From an uncultured Acidimicrobiaceae bacterium (GTDB lineage: Bacteria; Actinomycetota; Acidimicrobiia; Spongiisociales; UBA5794), in NCBI GenBank assembly GCA_947258985.1, contig CAMYKI010000005.1, forward strand, positions 1,123 to 60,238: 59,116 nt of DNA, read 5' to 3'. The notes below the pieces were generated by a model, which saw only the letters and a program-made list of their open reading frames with translations, had not been told where the DNA came from and ran no database searches. Both the position numbers and the translations under genes were made by a program. Positions 18,194-26,209 of this stretch are shown here, one piece after another (position 1 is the first letter of the stretch; every line of letters starts with the position of its first letter).

Positions 18194-18521
18194 TTTTGGA
18201 CCCGGACCCGCTCGGGTCCCAGGGTTCGATCCATCCCATGAGGCGAGTAGCGACGTCCAGCCGGTCGGGCGGCGCGGGTTGTCTGGCATTGCCGGCCACG
18301 GTGGTCAGGGTGATATCCCCGACCGGTGGTGTGTTAACCCTCACGTTGACGGGTGTGGTGGTCGCTTATCCCAGGATATTGATGTGATTCGGTCGCTGTA
18401 TCGGGATATTTTGCTAATGGCCAAGACGCTGCTGCCGTTCGATGGGCCTGTTGATATGACGACACTCGCTTCTCTAGGGTCCTCTCACGGTCTTGGGCCT
18501 CTGGGACCTCGAGGAGTGATC
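18194..18521. other. Intergenic stretch with a GC-rich hairpin
   Basis: About 328 bases precede the decarboxylase start. A GGACCCG/CGGGTCC hairpin (18204-18219) just after the membrane-protein stop is terminator-like but lacks a T tract. The motif GGATATT occurs twice (about 18373 and 18406). The reading frame is open back to 18279 but has no family character upstream of the chosen start. Confidence 0.4.
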
Positions 18522-19937
18522 GTGAAGAAGTCAGACTGGGAGCGAGTAGTCGAGGCGGCGATGGAGCCCGCATCTGACTACCTCGCATCTTTGCCGGAAC
18601 GTGCTGTGTATCGGCCCACGGAGCCGGATGAGATTCGAGGGGTGGTCGGCGGTGCGCTGTCCGATGACGGAGTTGATCCCGCCGAGGTGGTTGCCGATCT
18701 CGCTCGGGATTTGGAGCCGTATGTGACCGCACACGCTTCAGGCCGCTACTTCGGGTTCGTCATCGGGGGTCTCCACCCCGCCGCCTACGGCGCCGAGTTG
18801 CTGGCCGCCACCTGGGACCAGAACGCCGGGCTGTATGCGGTTGCGCCCGGTGTTGCCGTCGCCGAGGAGGTAGCGGCCGGTTGGCTTCTCGACGTTCTCG
18901 ATCTTCCCGCTGATGCTTCCGTTGGTTTCGTGACCGGTGGCCAGATGGCCAACTTCACCTGTCTCGCTGCCGCCCGGCATGACGTTCTGCGGCGGAGCGG
19001 ATGGAATGTTGAGGCCGATGGCCTCCAGGGAGCGCCGAGGATCAATGTCGTGGTGAAGACGGAGCGTCATTCCACCGTCCCGCGAGCGCTGCGTCATCTC
19101 GGTCTCGGCGACTCAAGTGCCATCGAGATCCCGTCCGACGCACAATCGCGCATCGATCCTGAGGCTCTACGAAGGACATTGGAGGGCTTGTCGGGACCGA
19201 CGATCATCTGCGTTGAAGCGGGCAACATCAATTTCGGATCATTCGACGACTACCACGCTGTTGCCGATGCGGCCGATCAGCACCGCACCCGCGGCAACCC
19301 GACGTGGGTACACGTTGATGGGGCCTTTGGGCTGTGGGCGCGAGCCTCTCGATCGCTGCGACATCTCACCGAAGGGCTCAAACGGCTGGACTCATGGTCG
19401 ACCGACGGACACAAGATGTTGAATGTCGGGTACGACTCCGGACTGGCGGTCTGCAAGCACTCGGCAGCGCACCGGGCGGCGATGAGTATTCAGGCCGCCT
19501 ACCTGGTTCAGGGCGACGGCGGCGTACGTGACCAGATGGACTGGAACCCGGATTTCTCGAGGCGGGCAAGGGGACTCGGGGTGTATGCGACGCTGCGTTC
19601 GCTGGGGCGTTCCGGCGTGGACGACATGATCGCCGGGACCTGTCGAGCAGCTCGCCGCTTTGCGGAAGGCCTGGCCGCAAGCGACCGGGTCGAGATCGTC
19701 AACGACGTTGTCTTCAACCAGGTGCTCATTCGGTGGCACGCGCCGAACGGCGATGACGACGGCTACACCGACCGGCTGCTGGCCGCGATCCAGGAGGACG
19801 GCACAGCGTTCTTCAGCGGCACCACCTGGCAAGGCCGCCGGTATATGCGGATCTCGGTGGCGGATTGGGCAACCGATGAGAGCGATGTGGACCGCGCCAT
19901 TGCTGCCGTGCTGCGCTGTTCCGAGGATGTGTCCTAG
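18522..19937 (+). CDS. Pyridoxal-phosphate-dependent decarboxylase (group II, aromatic/acidic amino acid type)
   Basis: The 471-residue product is a group II PLP decarboxylase. The cofactor lysine lies in STDGHKMLNV (about residue 296), the His of the cofactor stack in KTERHSTVPRAL, and the Asp ligand in WVHVDGAFG. The family includes glutamate, aspartate, tyrosine, tryptophan and DOPA decarboxylases; the exact substrate cannot be told. The GTG at 18522 is chosen because GAGGA lies 6 bases upstream and the protein then begins with the usual helical N terminus; longer in-frame starts add no family residues. It is followed by a clear hairpin terminator. Confidence 0.85.
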   Translation: MKKSDWERVVEAAMEPASDYLASLPERAVYRPTEPDEIRGVVGGALSDDGVDPAEVVADLARDLEPYVTAHASGRYFGFVIGGLHPAAYGAELLAATWDQNAGLYAVAPGVAVAEEVAAGWLLDVLDLPADASVGFVTGGQMANFTCLAAARHDVLRRSGWNVEADGLQGAPRINVVVKTERHSTVPRALRHLGLGDSSAIEIPSDAQSRIDPEALRRTLEGLSGPTIICVEAGNINFGSFDDYHAVADAADQHRTRGNPTWVHVDGAFGLWARASRSLRHLTEGLKRLDSWSTDGHKMLNVGYDSGLAVCKHSAAHRAAMSIQAAYLVQGDGGVRDQMDWNPDFSRRARGLGVYATLRSLGRSGVDDMIAGTCRAARRFAEGLAASDRVEIVNDVVFNQVLIRWHAPNGDDDGYTDRLLAAIQEDGTAFFSGTTWQGRRYMRISVADWATDESDVDRAIAAVLRCSEDVS

Positions 19938-20050
19938 CCAAGCTTCGAGCGCAGACGCGAAAATGCCCGCCACCCTGGGGGTGACGGGCATTCTTGGCGG
20001 TATTGGTAGCGACCGCTCGGGTCGGAATACCATTCTGCTGGTAGTGCCAC
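19934..20050 (-). CDS. Possible small DUF2510-like protein, 38 aa
   Basis: A GTG at 20050 follows an excellent ribosome site (AAGGAG, 7 bases upstream) and opens a 38-codon frame. Residues 3-18 read LPAEWYSDPSGRYQYR, which closely resembles the short DUF2510 motif (GWYPDPSGR-x-x-x-RYW) found at the ends of many actinobacterial membrane proteins. The rest is not family-like and runs through the hairpin at 19962-19992; the stop overlaps the decarboxylase stop. It may be a small expressed peptide or the truncated head of a former DUF2510 protein. Confidence 0.35.
   Translation of the reverse strand: MALPAEWYSDPSGRYQYRQECPSPPGWRAFSRLRSKLG
19962..19992 (+). terminator. Hairpin terminator after the decarboxylase gene
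   Basis: A 14-bp stem with one mismatch (left arm AATGCCCGCCACCC) and a 3-nt loop lies 24 bases after the stop. It is flanked by A residues on the left and TTCTT on the right, so it could work in both directions. It overlaps a possible minus-strand small gene. Confidence 0.75.
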
Positions 20051-20197
20051 TTGGTATCTCCTTGATGCACCGCGACTTGACACCGCCGTTGTCGAGCGAG
20101 TCTCCACAACGGTACGAGGCCCGCATGTGAAGCCCGTATCCGGGAGCCCGCATTACCCCCGTTACACTTCTCCGCGGCCAGACAACGTCGGAGAAGC

Positions 20198-21397
20198 ATG
20201 CTCTGGGCGATCCTCATTCTGATTATTGGAGCCGTCTCGGCAGCGGCCGTCGTCAACGCTTTTCGGCCTGTCCGCTGGGATTGGTTTCTGCTGCCAAGTC
20301 TGGTGTGGTCGCTGGTTGTGATCGAGTTGCCGGCGCAGTTGATCCTGCTGGAGCTGGCGGCCGTCGCGATACTGGCCATGTTCGGTGGTCTGGGCTACGT
20401 CGTGGGCCAGATCGGACTCGTGCTCCTGGCCATCTCCTGGGTTGGATCCATTGTGCTGTTCAGCCGTAGCCGGGGGTCGTTGCAGGTAGTGGCTCGATCT
20501 CTCGACGCCGCAGGCATCCCGGCGAGCGGCAACCGGGTTCCCTTCTGGCGCGTCCTGGTCGGCCTTCCCTTCCCCGGCAGAGGGGTCGAGAAGATCAAGA
20601 ACGTCGAGTTCTCCCGCGTGGCCGGCAGCGTTCTGAGGTTGGACGTATATCGATCGCGCAAGCCGACCGAGAATCGACCCGTTCTCTTGTATCTGCACGG
20701 CGGTGCGTGGGTGGTTGGCGACAAGTTCGAGCAGGGCCTTCCGATGTTGCACCACCTCGCAAGAAACGGCTGGGTCTGTTTCACGGCGAACTACCGGCTG
20801 AGTCCCGGCGCCACCTTCCCTGATCATCTGATCGATGCCAAGGCTGCCCTGATCTGGATCAAGGAACACGCCGACGAATACGGAGGCGACCCTTCGTTCG
20901 TTGCCGTCTCCGGAGGCTCTGCGGGAGGGCATCTCGCCTCGTTGGTTGCGCTCACCGTCGACGACGAGCGCTATCAGCCGCCCGACGAAGCTGCAGATAC
21001 CTCGGTACAGGCAGCTGTGCCCATCTACGGGATCACGGACCTGACCAATCGGCTCGGTGCCCAGAGCGACCGGTTCGTCTCGATGATCATGGAGCCGGTC
21101 GTAATGAAGGCGTTCCTTGCTGAGGAGCCGGAGAAGTATCGAGACGGATCGCCGATAGACCTCGTCGGAGCCGACGCACCGCCCTTTCTTGTCGTCCAGG
21201 GAGAGAAGGACACCCTTGCTCCCGTTGTCGAGGCCCGCGCCTTTGTTACCCGGCTCGAGGAGGTCTCCGAGTCACAGGTTGTCTACATGGAGTTTCCGGG
21301 AGCTCAGCACGTCTTTGACCTCTTCTACTCCTACCGGGCCGCCCGCATGATCGACGGCGTAACCGCCTTCCTCGAACACACCAGATCGGGCCGCTAG
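20198..21397 (+). CDS. Membrane-anchored alpha/beta hydrolase (HSL-type esterase/lipase)
   Basis: The N terminus (about residues 1-90) has two or three membrane segments. The rest is an alpha/beta hydrolase of the hormone-sensitive-lipase group: oxyanion motif HGGAW (167-171), nucleophile elbow GGSAGG (Ser about 241), acid Asp in GEKDTLAP and His in PGAQHVFDL. It should hydrolyse a carboxylic ester, perhaps of a lipid or carbamate-like substrate, at the membrane. The start is ATG; no strong ribosome site is seen. It converges with the TlpA-like gene, and a palindromic repeat lies between them. Confidence 0.85.
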   Translation: MLWAILILIIGAVSAAAVVNAFRPVRWDWFLLPSLVWSLVVIELPAQLILLELAAVAILAMFGGLGYVVGQIGLVLLAISWVGSIVLFSRSRGSLQVVARSLDAAGIPASGNRVPFWRVLVGLPFPGRGVEKIKNVEFSRVAGSVLRLDVYRSRKPTENRPVLLYLHGGAWVVGDKFEQGLPMLHHLARNGWVCFTANYRLSPGATFPDHLIDAKAALIWIKEHADEYGGDPSFVAVSGGSAGGHLASLVALTVDDERYQPPDEAADTSVQAAVPIYGITDLTNRLGAQSDRFVSMIMEPVVMKAFLAEEPEKYRDGSPIDLVGADAPPFLVVQGEKDTLAPVVEARAFVTRLEEVSESQVVYMEFPGAQHVFDLFYSYRAARMIDGVTAFLEHTRSGR

Positions 21398-21427
21398 AAC
21401 CGCCGCGGTCCTTCCGCTCCCTCTCCC

Positions 21428-21478
21428 GCTTCTTGCGTAACTGGTGCCGGGCGTTCCGGCAGGATCTACGCCGGAAGC
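21428..21478. repeat. Intergenic palindrome, copy 1 (core type B)
   Basis: The left arm begins TTCTTGCGTAACTGGTGCCG and the right arm is CCGGCAGGATCTACGC followed by GGAAGC. It lies between convergent genes. It is nearly identical, in opposite orientation, to copy 5 at 53746-53802. Confidence 0.8.
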
Positions 21479-21527
21479 GATGGGCCACGAGTGACCTTCA
21501 AGGCTCGACCGATCCCCTCACCCGTCG

Positions 21528-22139
21528 CTACTCGGCCAGCAGAGCCTCCACGGTCTGCTCCAACTCCTCATACATGCCCTCGCCGATGTGGTCGAAGCGG
21601 ATGAGGCCGTCGCGATCGAGTACATAGGTACGGGGCCAGTATCCGCGATTCCCCTGCCACGAGAAGAAGCTGTGCTGCCTGGTGTCGAGGGCGATCGGCC
21701 AGGTGACACCGAGCTCAGAGGCCGCCGTCTGGATGGCTTCAGGGTCCTCCTCGTATGTGAACTCCGGGGAGTGAACTCCCACGATTTCCAACCCCGAGTC
21801 CTTGTATTCGGCGTAGATATCCTGCAGATACGGGAGTGTTCTCTTGCAGTTGATGCACCCGAACGTCCAGAACTGCACAATCACCACCTGTCCCCGCAGA
21901 TCGTCGAGGCTGCCGATGTCTGTCTGAAGCCAGCCATCGATGTTTGTCAGGGGTAGGGGGTTGCCGAGCATCGGCGGCACCGAAGTCGTGGTGGACGATG
22001 GCTCTTCCGTGGTCGAGGGGAGCGAAGTGGCCTCCAGGCCCTCGGCCGCAGGTTCAGGGACGCCGGAGGGGTCGGCGCCGCCGCACGCGGAGAAGATCAG
22101 CGCGGCGACGGTGACGCTTTGGAGCAGGCGAAGACTCAT
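21528..22139 (-). CDS. TlpA-like thioredoxin-family lipoprotein
   Basis: The 203-residue precursor has a signal peptide with a lipobox (IFSAC, Cys 19), a Ser/Thr/Pro linker and a redoxin domain. The active site is WTFGCINC (Cys95, Cys98), followed by KRTLPYLQ, as in TlpA/ResA and DipZ-type thiol oxidoreductases. The protein should work outside the membrane, reducing or checking disulphides, for example in cytochrome maturation. No cytochrome gene is near. The cis-Pro region reads GYWPRTYVLDRDG. It stands alone on the minus strand. Confidence 0.88.
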   Translation of the reverse strand: MSLRLLQSVTVAALIFSACGGADPSGVPEPAAEGLEATSLPSTTEEPSSTTTSVPPMLGNPLPLTNIDGWLQTDIGSLDDLRGQVVIVQFWTFGCINCKRTLPYLQDIYAEYKDSGLEIVGVHSPEFTYEEDPEAIQTAASELGVTWPIALDTRQHSFFSWQGNRGYWPRTYVLDRDGLIRFDHIGEGMYEELEQTVEALLAE

Positions 22140-22305
22140 GGCCCCACTCTGGTCGCTGGACGGCCGTACTGGTGGTCGAAACGGGTTACGAATCTCTGAA
22201 CACCGCAGCTGTCGGGGGTGGGTCCCGTCGAAGCTCTACCGCAATGACGCCTTGGCAGACGAACATTACGCCTTCCAAGCTGACCGGTGACGATGGCCCA
22301 GAATC

Positions 22306-22749
22306 TCAGCGGGTGGCGTATGAGGGATTCGCAAACGGCCACGAATCCTCAATCCATCTGGACAGCGTGCGCCAAACCGGCTCATCCAGGTCCGCCCGGC
22401 TCGCTCTCACCCAGGAGCGAACCGCCGCATCGTGACCTGCATCGCGGCTCGGGTAGATGTAGACACAGCCGATCACTTCGTCGCCGTCGAGGATCGAGTA
22501 GGTGAACCCGGTGCGATTAACGAAGTCCCGAGCGTGACCCTCCAGGTCCGCGAGATTCTCTTCGCGGCTCATCTCGTGAGGCCAATCCCAATCTTCGAAA
22601 CCGGGTGTCGCCCGGATGTGATCCATGCTCGACGTCCAGGCCTCGTAGTCCCGATCGTTATGTGCCGCCCCGAGGGGCTCAAGCCGAAAACCGGGACCGT
22701 CGAGGTGGGGAGGGGCAATGAAGTCATCCGGTACAAAGGTCGTTGTCAT
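22306..22749 (-). CDS. GNAT-like N-acetyltransferase family protein
   Basis: The 147-residue protein has the GNAT fold order: FRLEPLGAAHNDRDYEAW at the start, the central strands FTYSILDGDEVIGCVYIYP and a helix after an R/D-rich loop. The usual acetyl-CoA loop (Q/RxxGxG/A) is not clear. Members of this group are often annotated as GNAT acetyltransferases of unknown substrate. It is a single gene between the TlpA-like gene and a monooxygenase remnant. Confidence 0.65.
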   Translation of the reverse strand: MTTTFVPDDFIAPPHLDGPGFRLEPLGAAHNDRDYEAWTSSMDHIRATPGFEDWDWPHEMSREENLADLEGHARDFVNRTGFTYSILDGDEVIGCVYIYPSRDAGHDAAVRSWVRASRADLDEPVWRTLSRWIEDSWPFANPSYATR

Positions 22750-22762
22750 GGCTCCAGCGTAG

Positions 22763-22933
22763 ATCCCGGACCCACCCTGCGATATCGATTGGTATCGAGA
22801 CGGTGCCCAGATGGAGTTCTTTGAGGAGACGCCCGACGGTCTGACGGTCCACCTCGAGGACGGTACTTCCGAGGACGTCGACGTGCTTGTCGGCGCCGAC
22901 AGCTACTTCTACGGCAACCAGGACGAACGGTAG
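22763..22933 (+). pseudogene. Remnant of a flavin-dependent monooxygenase
   Basis: This open stretch ends in a stop after 56 codons. Near its end it reads TPDGLTVHLEDGTSEDVDVL followed by VGADS. That matches the end of the FAD-binding domain of PHBH-type monooxygenases (dGv-v-f-DG-x-x-x-aD-lVGADG). The rest of the enzyme, including the N-terminal GxGxxG motif, is missing on both sides. It is therefore most likely a decayed fragment. No good ribosome site precedes the internal ATG (22811). Confidence 0.45.
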
Positions 22934-22939
22934 GACGCC

Positions 22940-23236
22940 TCAGTACGAGGGCGTAGGTGGTGCACCGGGGATCTCAAACCCGATCTCGTCGACGTAGCAC
23001 CACCACCACTCCTCGCCGGGCTCGAACGATCTGAGGAGGGCATGCCCATCACTGTTGAAGTGAGCTGTTGCGTGCCTACCGGGCGAGTTGTCGCAGCAGC
23101 CGACACGGCCGCAGATCTGACAGAATCGCAGGTGGACCCAGTCCCTATTGCCGGCGGCTAGGCAGTCCTCGCAGCCGTCGGCGGTAACGGTCGGCGGGGC
23201 GAGATCCTCCGGTATGTGTGAGCAGCCGTTGGTCAT
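22940..23236 (-). CDS. UBP-type zinc finger protein
   Basis: The 98-residue protein is a single ZnF-UBP-like domain with the ordered ligands C-x-H near the start (GCSHI), CEDC, FCQICGRVGCCD and HATAHF, then GHAL. In eukaryotes this finger binds ubiquitin tails; bacterial one-domain versions are common in actinobacteria and their role is not known. The start follows a GGGAGA ribosome site. It lies 12 bases after the stop of the LLM gene and may be its last operon member. Confidence 0.85.
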   Translation of the reverse strand: MTNGCSHIPEDLAPPTVTADGCEDCLAAGNRDWVHLRFCQICGRVGCCDNSPGRHATAHFNSDGHALLRSFEPGEEWWWCYVDEIGFEIPGAPPTPSY

Positions 23237-23248
23237 CGATTTCTCCCT

Positions 23249-24283
23249 CTATCTGCCGCGTACTATTTGTGACACCTCTGTTCCTAGCAGCTCGATCGAC
23301 CGCATGGTCTGCGCGTGAGGAATGCTTCCGGCGCTGGTATGAAGCATGAAGCGTTCGATTCCGAGGACTTCCCGCCACTGCAGGACCTTGGTGGCGACGG
23401 TTTTGGAATCGCCAACGACAAGTGATCCGTCCGGTCCCGCCATCCAGTCGAACTGCTCGGGAGTGAGCGGTGGCCAGCCGCGCTCGCGTCCGATCTTGTT
23501 CATTGTGGCGGTGAAGCCCGGCTGGATGGTCTCCACGGCCTCGGCACCGTCATCTGCGATGTGCCCGAGGCCGTGCACGGCAAGCGGGAAGTCGTCTGGA
23601 TCGTGGCCGGCTTCCTGCAGCGAGCGTCGATACAGATCGACAAGGGGGCGGAATCGTGCGGGTTCGCCGCCGATGATCGCCAGCGCCACCGGAAGCCCCA
23701 GATTGCCGGCACGAACCATTGACGCCGGTGTGCCCCCGACGCCGATCCACACCGGAAGGGGATCCTGTTGGGACCTCGGGTAGATGGCCTGGTCGCTGAT
23801 CGGCGCCCGGAACTTGCCCTCCCAGGTGACCCGTTCACTGTCTCGAATGGCAAGAAGCAGTTCCAACTTCTCCGTGAATAGGGCGTCGTAATCCGACAGC
23901 GAGTATCCGAACAGCGGGAACGACTCAACGAACGACCCCCGACCTACGAGCAGTTCGGCCCGACCTTCGGAGAGCAGATCCAAAGTGGCAAAATCCTGAT
24001 AGGTCCGTACCGGGTCGGCCGAACTGAGGACGACGACGGCCGAGCTGAGGCGGATCCGTTTGGTGCGAGCCGCGGCTGCGCCCAGGGTGACCGCCACTGC
24101 CGATGCCGCCATATCGACCCGGTGGTGTTCCCCAAGTCCGTAAACGTCCAGGCCAACCTGCTCGGCCAGTTCCACTTCGGCAACCACGTTGCGCAGCCGC
24201 TCTCCATGCGAGATCGGTTCGCCGGTTGTGGGTTCTGCGTGTGTCTCGGCAAAGCTGGTTAGTCCGAGTTCCATGTCAGGCAT
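23249..24283 (-). CDS. LLM-class (luciferase-like) flavin-dependent oxidoreductase
   Basis: The 344-residue protein is a bacterial luciferase-like TIM barrel. Family segments include GLGEHHR (about 50-56), RIRLSSAVVVLSS, GRAELLVGRGSF and the late GDSKTVATKVLQW. Such enzymes use reduced FMN (or F420) to oxidise diverse substrates. A GGAGG ribosome site supports the ATG. The start overlaps the end of the upstream VOC gene by 8 bases, so the pair is coupled. The substrate is not apparent. Confidence 0.88.
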   Translation of the reverse strand: MPDMELGLTSFAETHAEPTTGEPISHGERLRNVVAEVELAEQVGLDVYGLGEHHRVDMAASAVAVTLGAAAARTKRIRLSSAVVVLSSADPVRTYQDFATLDLLSEGRAELLVGRGSFVESFPLFGYSLSDYDALFTEKLELLLAIRDSERVTWEGKFRAPISDQAIYPRSQQDPLPVWIGVGGTPASMVRAGNLGLPVALAIIGGEPARFRPLVDLYRRSLQEAGHDPDDFPLAVHGLGHIADDGAEAVETIQPGFTATMNKIGRERGWPPLTPEQFDWMAGPDGSLVVGDSKTVATKVLQWREVLGIERFMLHTSAGSIPHAQTMRSIELLGTEVSQIVRGR

Positions 24284-24827
24284 GATGGCCTCCGTTCGTA
24301 TGTCGATCCTCTCGCGTCACTGACGGGGTTGGGGGCATCGCCTCGTGGGCAGTCCTCACCCCTGACCACTGCTCGATCTCGGCTTCGAGATCAAGACGCT
24401 CGACGACTGCCCTCTCTGCGTACTCGCCCCAATCTGAGAGGGGCAGCATCCACATGATCTCGAACTCGTTCCCGTCCGGATCGACTCCGTAGAGGCTGAG
24501 TGTGGCTCCATGCGATGACTCGCCCGTCAATGCGCCGGCATCCAGCAGTGTTCCTCGCATTGCGGCGAGATCGTCGATTGTGTCGACCTGCCAGGCCAGG
24601 TGGTACAGGCCGACCTGGGCGGGCTTTCGCGGGGCTGCTTGGGCACCAAGGCCGAAGAGGCCCAGGTCATGATGATTGGTCGACTCTGCCGTCCGGAGGA
24701 AGGCCGCGTTCATCCGGGTCTCCCGGGAGAGCACCTTGAAGCCAAGCGTTTTGGTATAGAAATCGAGGGCGCGATCCAGGTCGGAGACGAACAGGACGGC
24801 GTGGTTGAGGCGTCTGATGCCATTCAT
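24276..24827 (-). CDS. VOC-family (glyoxalase/dioxygenase-like) protein
   Basis: The 183-residue protein has the vicinal-oxygen-chelate layout: RLNHAVLFVSDLDRALDFYT at the start and LYHLAWQVDTIDDL in the middle. The metal-ligand residues are His near position 6, His in LYHLAW and Glu in GNEFEIMW, so a metal-bound dioxygenase or lyase is plausible. The ATG at 24827 is chosen because GGAAGGA lies 6 bases upstream; a TTG two codons earlier is possible. The C-terminal 40 residues extend beyond the family core and overlap the LLM start. Confidence 0.85.
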   Translation of the reverse strand: MNGIRRLNHAVLFVSDLDRALDFYTKTLGFKVLSRETRMNAAFLRTAESTNHHDLGLFGLGAQAAPRKPAQVGLYHLAWQVDTIDDLAAMRGTLLDAGALTGESSHGATLSLYGVDPDGNEFEIMWMLPLSDWGEYAERAVVERLDLEAEIEQWSGVRTAHEAMPPTPSVTREDRHTNGGHHA

Positions 24828-24884
24828 GATCAATCCTTCCTACACCGCCCCGGGACCTCACCCGGGACGGCTTCGGTCCGCTAG

Positions 24885-25427
24885 TCAGGATACGGCGGCC
24901 TGTGCTTCGATCTCGATCTCAACCTTCTTGCCGACCAGCCAACCACCGGCCTCCAGCGGTGCGTTCCAGGTCAGCCCGAAATCCTCACGATTGATCTCAG
25001 CTGTGGCGGTGAAGAGTGCCTTCTCATAGCCCCAGGGATCCGCCATCACGCCGAGGTATTGCATCTGGAGGGTCACCGGCTGGGACATGCCCTTGATGGT
25101 CAGGTTGCCGTCGACTTCGTAGCTGTTGCCGGCGGGCCGCACCGTCGTTGAGGCGAATTCCATGCTTGGGAAGTTCTCGATGTCGAGGAAGTCGGGGGAG
25201 CGGAGATGGTTGTCGCGGTCGGCGGTACCGGTGTCGACCGAGCTGGCGTCGATGGTTACCGAAACACTCGAGGCTTCGGGCCGGTCGGCGATGTTGATGT
25301 GGCCCGATAGGGTCTTGAACGAGCCGCGCACCCGTGCCGCCATGAGATGTCGTGCGCTGAAGCCGACGGTCGTGTGGGCGGGGTCGATCGTCCAGGTGGT
25401 TGCGATGGGGAGTGTCGTTGTTGACAT
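24885..25427 (-). CDS. YceI-family lipid-binding protein
   Basis: The 180-residue protein is a typical YceI lipocalin-like barrel: TWTIDPAHTTVGFSARHLM at the start, then GSFKTLSGHI and DFLDIENFPSMEFAST, and the end GWLVGKKVEIEIEAQA. There is no signal peptide, so it acts in the cytosol. E. coli YceI binds polyprenyl lipids; actinobacterial versions are often paired with a MarR regulator, as here. The divergent MarR gene lies 95 bases away. Confidence 0.92.
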   Translation of the reverse strand: MSTTTLPIATTWTIDPAHTTVGFSARHLMAARVRGSFKTLSGHINIADRPEASSVSVTIDASSVDTGTADRDNHLRSPDFLDIENFPSMEFASTTVRPAGNSYEVDGNLTIKGMSQPVTLQMQYLGVMADPWGYEKALFTATAEINREDFGLTWNAPLEAGGWLVGKKVEIEIEAQAAVS

Positions 25428-25479
25428 GAGGTTCCTTCCTTTGGTGAGGATTTACCTGACTGCGCAGATAATGATAACG

Positions 25480-25489
25480 CAGATATCTG
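25480..25489. promoter_or_regulatory. Small palindrome CAGATATCTG between yceI and marR
   Basis: The perfect 10-bp palindrome sits in the AT-rich divergent promoter region, with partial repeats GCAGATA at about 25464 and 25479. It is a candidate MarR operator controlling both genes. Confidence 0.4.
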
Positions 25490-25522
25490 ACACGTCAACT
25501 ATTTCTTGGTAAGATAAATTCC

Positions 25523-25987
25523 ATGAACTCCTTCGCCCCGCCCGATCTGCTTGCCGACGACCGAATCGCCGAGTTCGGAGTCTTTATCGAAGCCAACCGG
25601 CGTCTTGTTCGGTTGGTCGAGACGTCGATGCGAGAAACCCACGGTCTGCCGCTGGTGGACTTCGAGGCGATGATGCGGCTGAGTCGTTCTCCCGACAGAC
25701 AACTGTCGATGTCGGAACTCGCCGGGCAGATGGTGCTCACGCCGGGTGGGGTTACGCGGTTGGTCGACAGACTGATCGATCAGGGTCTGGTCGAGCGAGC
25801 TTCTTGTCCAAGCGATCGTCGGGTCCAGTGGGCCCACCTCACCGACGAAGGGCTACGGACGGTTTCGGAGGCCCTGGTGACTCATTTGGACGACCTGCAT
25901 GAGCACTACTTCTCTGTGATGTCGCCAGACGAGCGATCCATCGTGGCGGCGGTCTTCGACCGCTTGCGCGCGAACTGCGGCTCGTAG
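25523..25987 (+). CDS. MarR-family transcriptional regulator
   Basis: The 154-residue protein has the MarR winged helix: helix 1 RRLVRLVETSMRETHGL, recognition region MSELAGQMVLTPGGVTRLVDRL (about 59-80) and wing RASCPSDRRVQWAHLTDEG. It is divergent from yceI and probably represses it together with itself. The ligand is unknown. The start is ATG without a clear ribosome site, and an AAGATAAA promoter-like element lies just upstream, so a near-leaderless message is possible. Confidence 0.9.
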   Translation: MNSFAPPDLLADDRIAEFGVFIEANRRLVRLVETSMRETHGLPLVDFEAMMRLSRSPDRQLSMSELAGQMVLTPGGVTRLVDRLIDQGLVERASCPSDRRVQWAHLTDEGLRTVSEALVTHLDDLHEHYFSVMSPDERSIVAAVFDRLRANCGS

Positions 25988-26010
25988 GAGGCACTTCGGC
26001 CGGCCGGGCG

Positions 26011-26205
26011 CTATGTGTTTCGGTCGTCGTCGACCGGCACGTCGTGGTTGCCCAGGAAGGCGAGCACGGCGGCTACCCCGCGATGGGTCTCCGACTCGCC
26101 GGGAGACAACCCCAGTTTGGCGAATATCGAGTTGATGTGCTTCTCCACGGCCGATTTGGAGATGAACAAAGTCTCGCCGAGGTGGAGGTTCACCTGCAAG
26201 ACTGA
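26011..26205 (-). pseudogene. Remnant of a LuxR-family response regulator (C-terminal HTH)
   Basis: The frame encodes HLGETLFISKSAVEKHINSI followed by FAKLGL, the classic recognition half of a NarL/LuxR helix-turn-helix, and a normal C-terminal tail with a stop. The receiver domain and the first HTH helix are missing; the homology ends where the plus-strand GNAT gene begins at 26210. It looks like a 3' fragment left after a deletion or insertion. It may still be read as part of a longer frame to 26232, but no regulator function is likely. Confidence 0.7.
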
Positions 26206-26209
26206 CCTA

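Noticed and set aside
18215-18240. A GGTTCGATCC sequence resembling a tRNA T-arm
   Set aside because: The flanking bases do not form a T stem and no acceptor or anticodon stem fits around it.
19392-20153. A 253-codon minus-strand frame over the decarboxylase end
   Set aside because: Most of it is antisense to a well-supported gene; only the separate 38-codon frame in another phase has a ribosome site and a known motif.
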